Of a stretch of DNA of 42,607 nt, positions 41,738 through 42,607 are shown piece after piece. The position numbers and the translations under genes are program-made. Position 1 is the first letter of the stretch, and every line of letters starts with the position of its first letter. This DNA is from AP-15 sp035570595 (lineage in GTDB: Bacteria > Pseudomonadota > Alphaproteobacteria > ATCC43930 > CGMCC-115725). The stretch covers positions 1 through 42,607 of the forward strand of contig DATMLF010000246.1 in assembly GCA_035570595.1 (NCBI GenBank), read 5' to 3'. The notes below the pieces were generated by a model. That model was given only the letters and a program-made list of their open reading frames with translations. It was not told where the DNA came from and did not search any database.

Positions 41738-42391
41738 ATGGCCAGAAGCCCCCGCAGGAGCGGCGGCGTCGGGCGCGCTCCCGATCAATCGCCGGCCGCC
41801 GCCGACGACGCCGCGCGGATCATCGACGCGGCGATGGCGCAAATCCCGCTCGCGGGCTGGCGGCGGTTGTCGCTCGCAGCGATCGCGGCCGCCGCCGGCC
41901 TGCCGATCCTGCGCGTCTACCGCAGCTTCTCGTCGAAGCACGCCATTCTGCGCGGGTTTTTTCGCCGCATCGACGAGGCGGTGCTGACCGATCCGCCGGC
42001 AGCGGAAGATGGCGAGCATCCGCGCGACCGGCTGTTCGATCTGATGATGCGGCGATTCGACGCGCTGCGCCCCTATAAGCCGGCGCTTGAAGTGCTGCGC
42101 CGCGAGCTGCCCGCCGACCCGCCGTCGATGCTGGTTGCCGGCGGCACGTTGCTGCGCTCGGTGCGGTGGATGCTCGAGGCGGCCGGCATCGCATCGGGTG
42201 GCGTCCGCGGCGCGGTCGCGGTCAAGTTAACCGCTGCCGCCTATGTCGCGGCCGCGCGGGTGTGGTACCGCGACGAGTCGCCCGACCTCGGCCAGACGAT
42301 GGCGGCGCTCGATGCGCGGCTGCGCCGGGTGGAACGCTGGCTGACGCCGATGCAGCCGCCCCGCTCCGGCGGCGAAGCTGCAGCCGCCTAG
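41738..42391 (+). CDS. TetR-family (COQ9-like fold) regulator
   Basis: The 217-residue protein has a TetR-like helix-turn-helix in ARIIDAAMAQIPLAGWRRLS, then LAAIAAAAGLPILRVYRSFS and SKHAILRGFFRRIDEAVL (about 26-82). An all-helical C-terminal domain with RLFDLMMRRFDALRPYKPAL follows; this block is shared with COQ9-type TetR-fold proteins that bind lipids, so DNA binding is likely but not certain. It lies 3 bp after proC and 104 bp before a phasin gene, and might act on the latter. Confidence 0.82.
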   Translation: MARSPRRSGGVGRAPDQSPAAADDAARIIDAAMAQIPLAGWRRLSLAAIAAAAGLPILRVYRSFSSKHAILRGFFRRIDEAVLTDPPAAEDGEHPRDRLFDLMMRRFDALRPYKPALEVLRRELPADPPSMLVAGGTLLRSVRWMLEAAGIASGGVRGAVAVKLTAAAYVAAARVWYRDESPDLGQTMAALDARLRRVERWLTPMQPPRSGGEAAAA

Positions 42392-42397
42392 ATTTGC

Positions 42398-42406
42398 TGC
42401 ACTGCA
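42398..42406. promoter_or_regulatory. Candidate PhaR box 1 (TGC-N3-GCA)
   Basis: TGCACTGCA lies inside TTTGCTGCACTGCAAAA, 11 bp upstream of the phasin -35. The form TGC-N3-GCA fits the sites described for the PHB-responsive repressor PhaR of alphaproteobacteria. Confidence 0.55.
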
Positions 42407-42416
42407 AAAACTTTGC

Positions 42417-42445
42417 TTGACGACACTCGGGCAACAGCCGATATT
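42417..42445 (+). promoter_or_regulatory. Candidate phasin promoter
   Basis: TTGACG (42417-42422) and GATATT (42440-42445) are spaced by 17 bp; a second possible -10, TATTTT, is at 42442-42447. It lies between two PhaR-like boxes and about 50 bp from the phasin start. Confidence 0.6.
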
Positions 42446-42455
42446 TTGGGCGTTG

Positions 42456-42464
42456 TGCACCGCA
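42456..42464. promoter_or_regulatory. Candidate PhaR box 2 (TGC-N3-GCA)
   Basis: TGCACCGCA is the core of TTGTGCACCGCACAA, a 6-bp perfect inverted repeat with a 3-nt centre. It is about 10 bp downstream of the -10, where a repressor would block initiation. Confidence 0.55.
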
Positions 42465-42495
42465 CAATAACAGACCCCCTGAACGGAACCCAACC

Positions 42496-42607
42496 ATGGC
42501 AGAAGCCCGCCCCAGCTTTTTCGATTTTGACGTGACCAAGATGATGACCGACTTCCGCTTCCGGCCGTTCGACGTCGAGGCGCTGATGGCGTGCCAGCGG
42601 CGCAACA
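42496..42607 (+). CDS. Phasin family protein (5' end only)
   Basis: The first 37 codons are present before the window ends. They begin MAEARPSFFDFDVTKMMTDF and continue RFRPFDVEALMACQRRN, the typical start of alphaproteobacterial phasin_2 proteins, including the DVTKM and the DVE.L...QR.N pattern. Phasins coat polyhydroxybutyrate granules. Two PhaR-like operators flank its promoter, which supports the assignment, since phasin genes are classical PhaR targets. Confidence 0.85.
   Translation, partial: MAEARPSFFDFDVTKMMTDFRFRPFDVEALMACQRRN

Overview
The window is GC-rich, densely coded DNA from an alphaproteobacterium, probably Rhodospirillales-like, though I cannot fix the genus. The evidence is a 14-gene nuoA-N operon followed by birA, coaX, rnj, mce and a DUF1467 gene, a DinB with an N-terminal four-cysteine motif, an EipB-type DUF1849 protein, a DUF1640-type coiled-coil protein, and a phasin gene whose promoter carries two TGC-N3-GCA sites.

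Layout. Positions 1-1100 hold the 3' end of lon, the HU gene, tRNA-Val(UAC) and tRNA-Asp(GUC). Positions 1231-15833 hold respiratory complex I (nuoA to nuoN) in canonical order, with many ATGA-type overlaps. The operon is interrupted at three joints (nuoF/G, nuoI/J, nuoK/L) by three different non-coding inverted repeats. Positions 15830-19951 continue with biotin-protein ligase, type III pantothenate kinase, RNase J, a methylmalonyl-CoA epimerase-like protein, a degraded coiled-coil ORF and DUF1467. At about 19968-20205 lies an internally deleted IS110-family transposase relic, where the usual downstream neighbour (proS) is missing. Then come dinB, and on the minus strand an EipB-like protein and aspS. 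Divergent from aspS are a YfgM-like protein, a BamB-like lipoprotein and the GTPase Der.

Positions 27900-34030 are an accessory stretch of small secreted proteins and repeats: a 34-bp direct repeat, a duplicated Shine-Dalgarno/ATG unit, a dispersed repeat, a six-cysteine secreted protein and a fasciclin protein. It ends in a compact cluster: a short Tat-signal protein, a DUF4331 protein with a calcium-loop motif, a small beta-rich protein, and a NiCoT nickel/cobalt transporter translationally coupled to it. This cluster is the best candidate here for an undescribed functional unit.

Positions 34061-37509 hold a flavin monooxygenase divergent from a TetR regulator, with a plausible operator between them, and an MDR enoyl reductase. 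Positions 37665-42607 hold a small membrane protein, a Tag-like glycosylase, a DUF1640-type protein and a HAD phosphatase on the minus strand, then ubiK, ybjN, proC, a TetR-fold regulator and the start of a phasin gene.

No CRISPR array, rRNA, intact insertion sequence or prophage was seen. All family calls come from reading motifs by eye; no database search was run.
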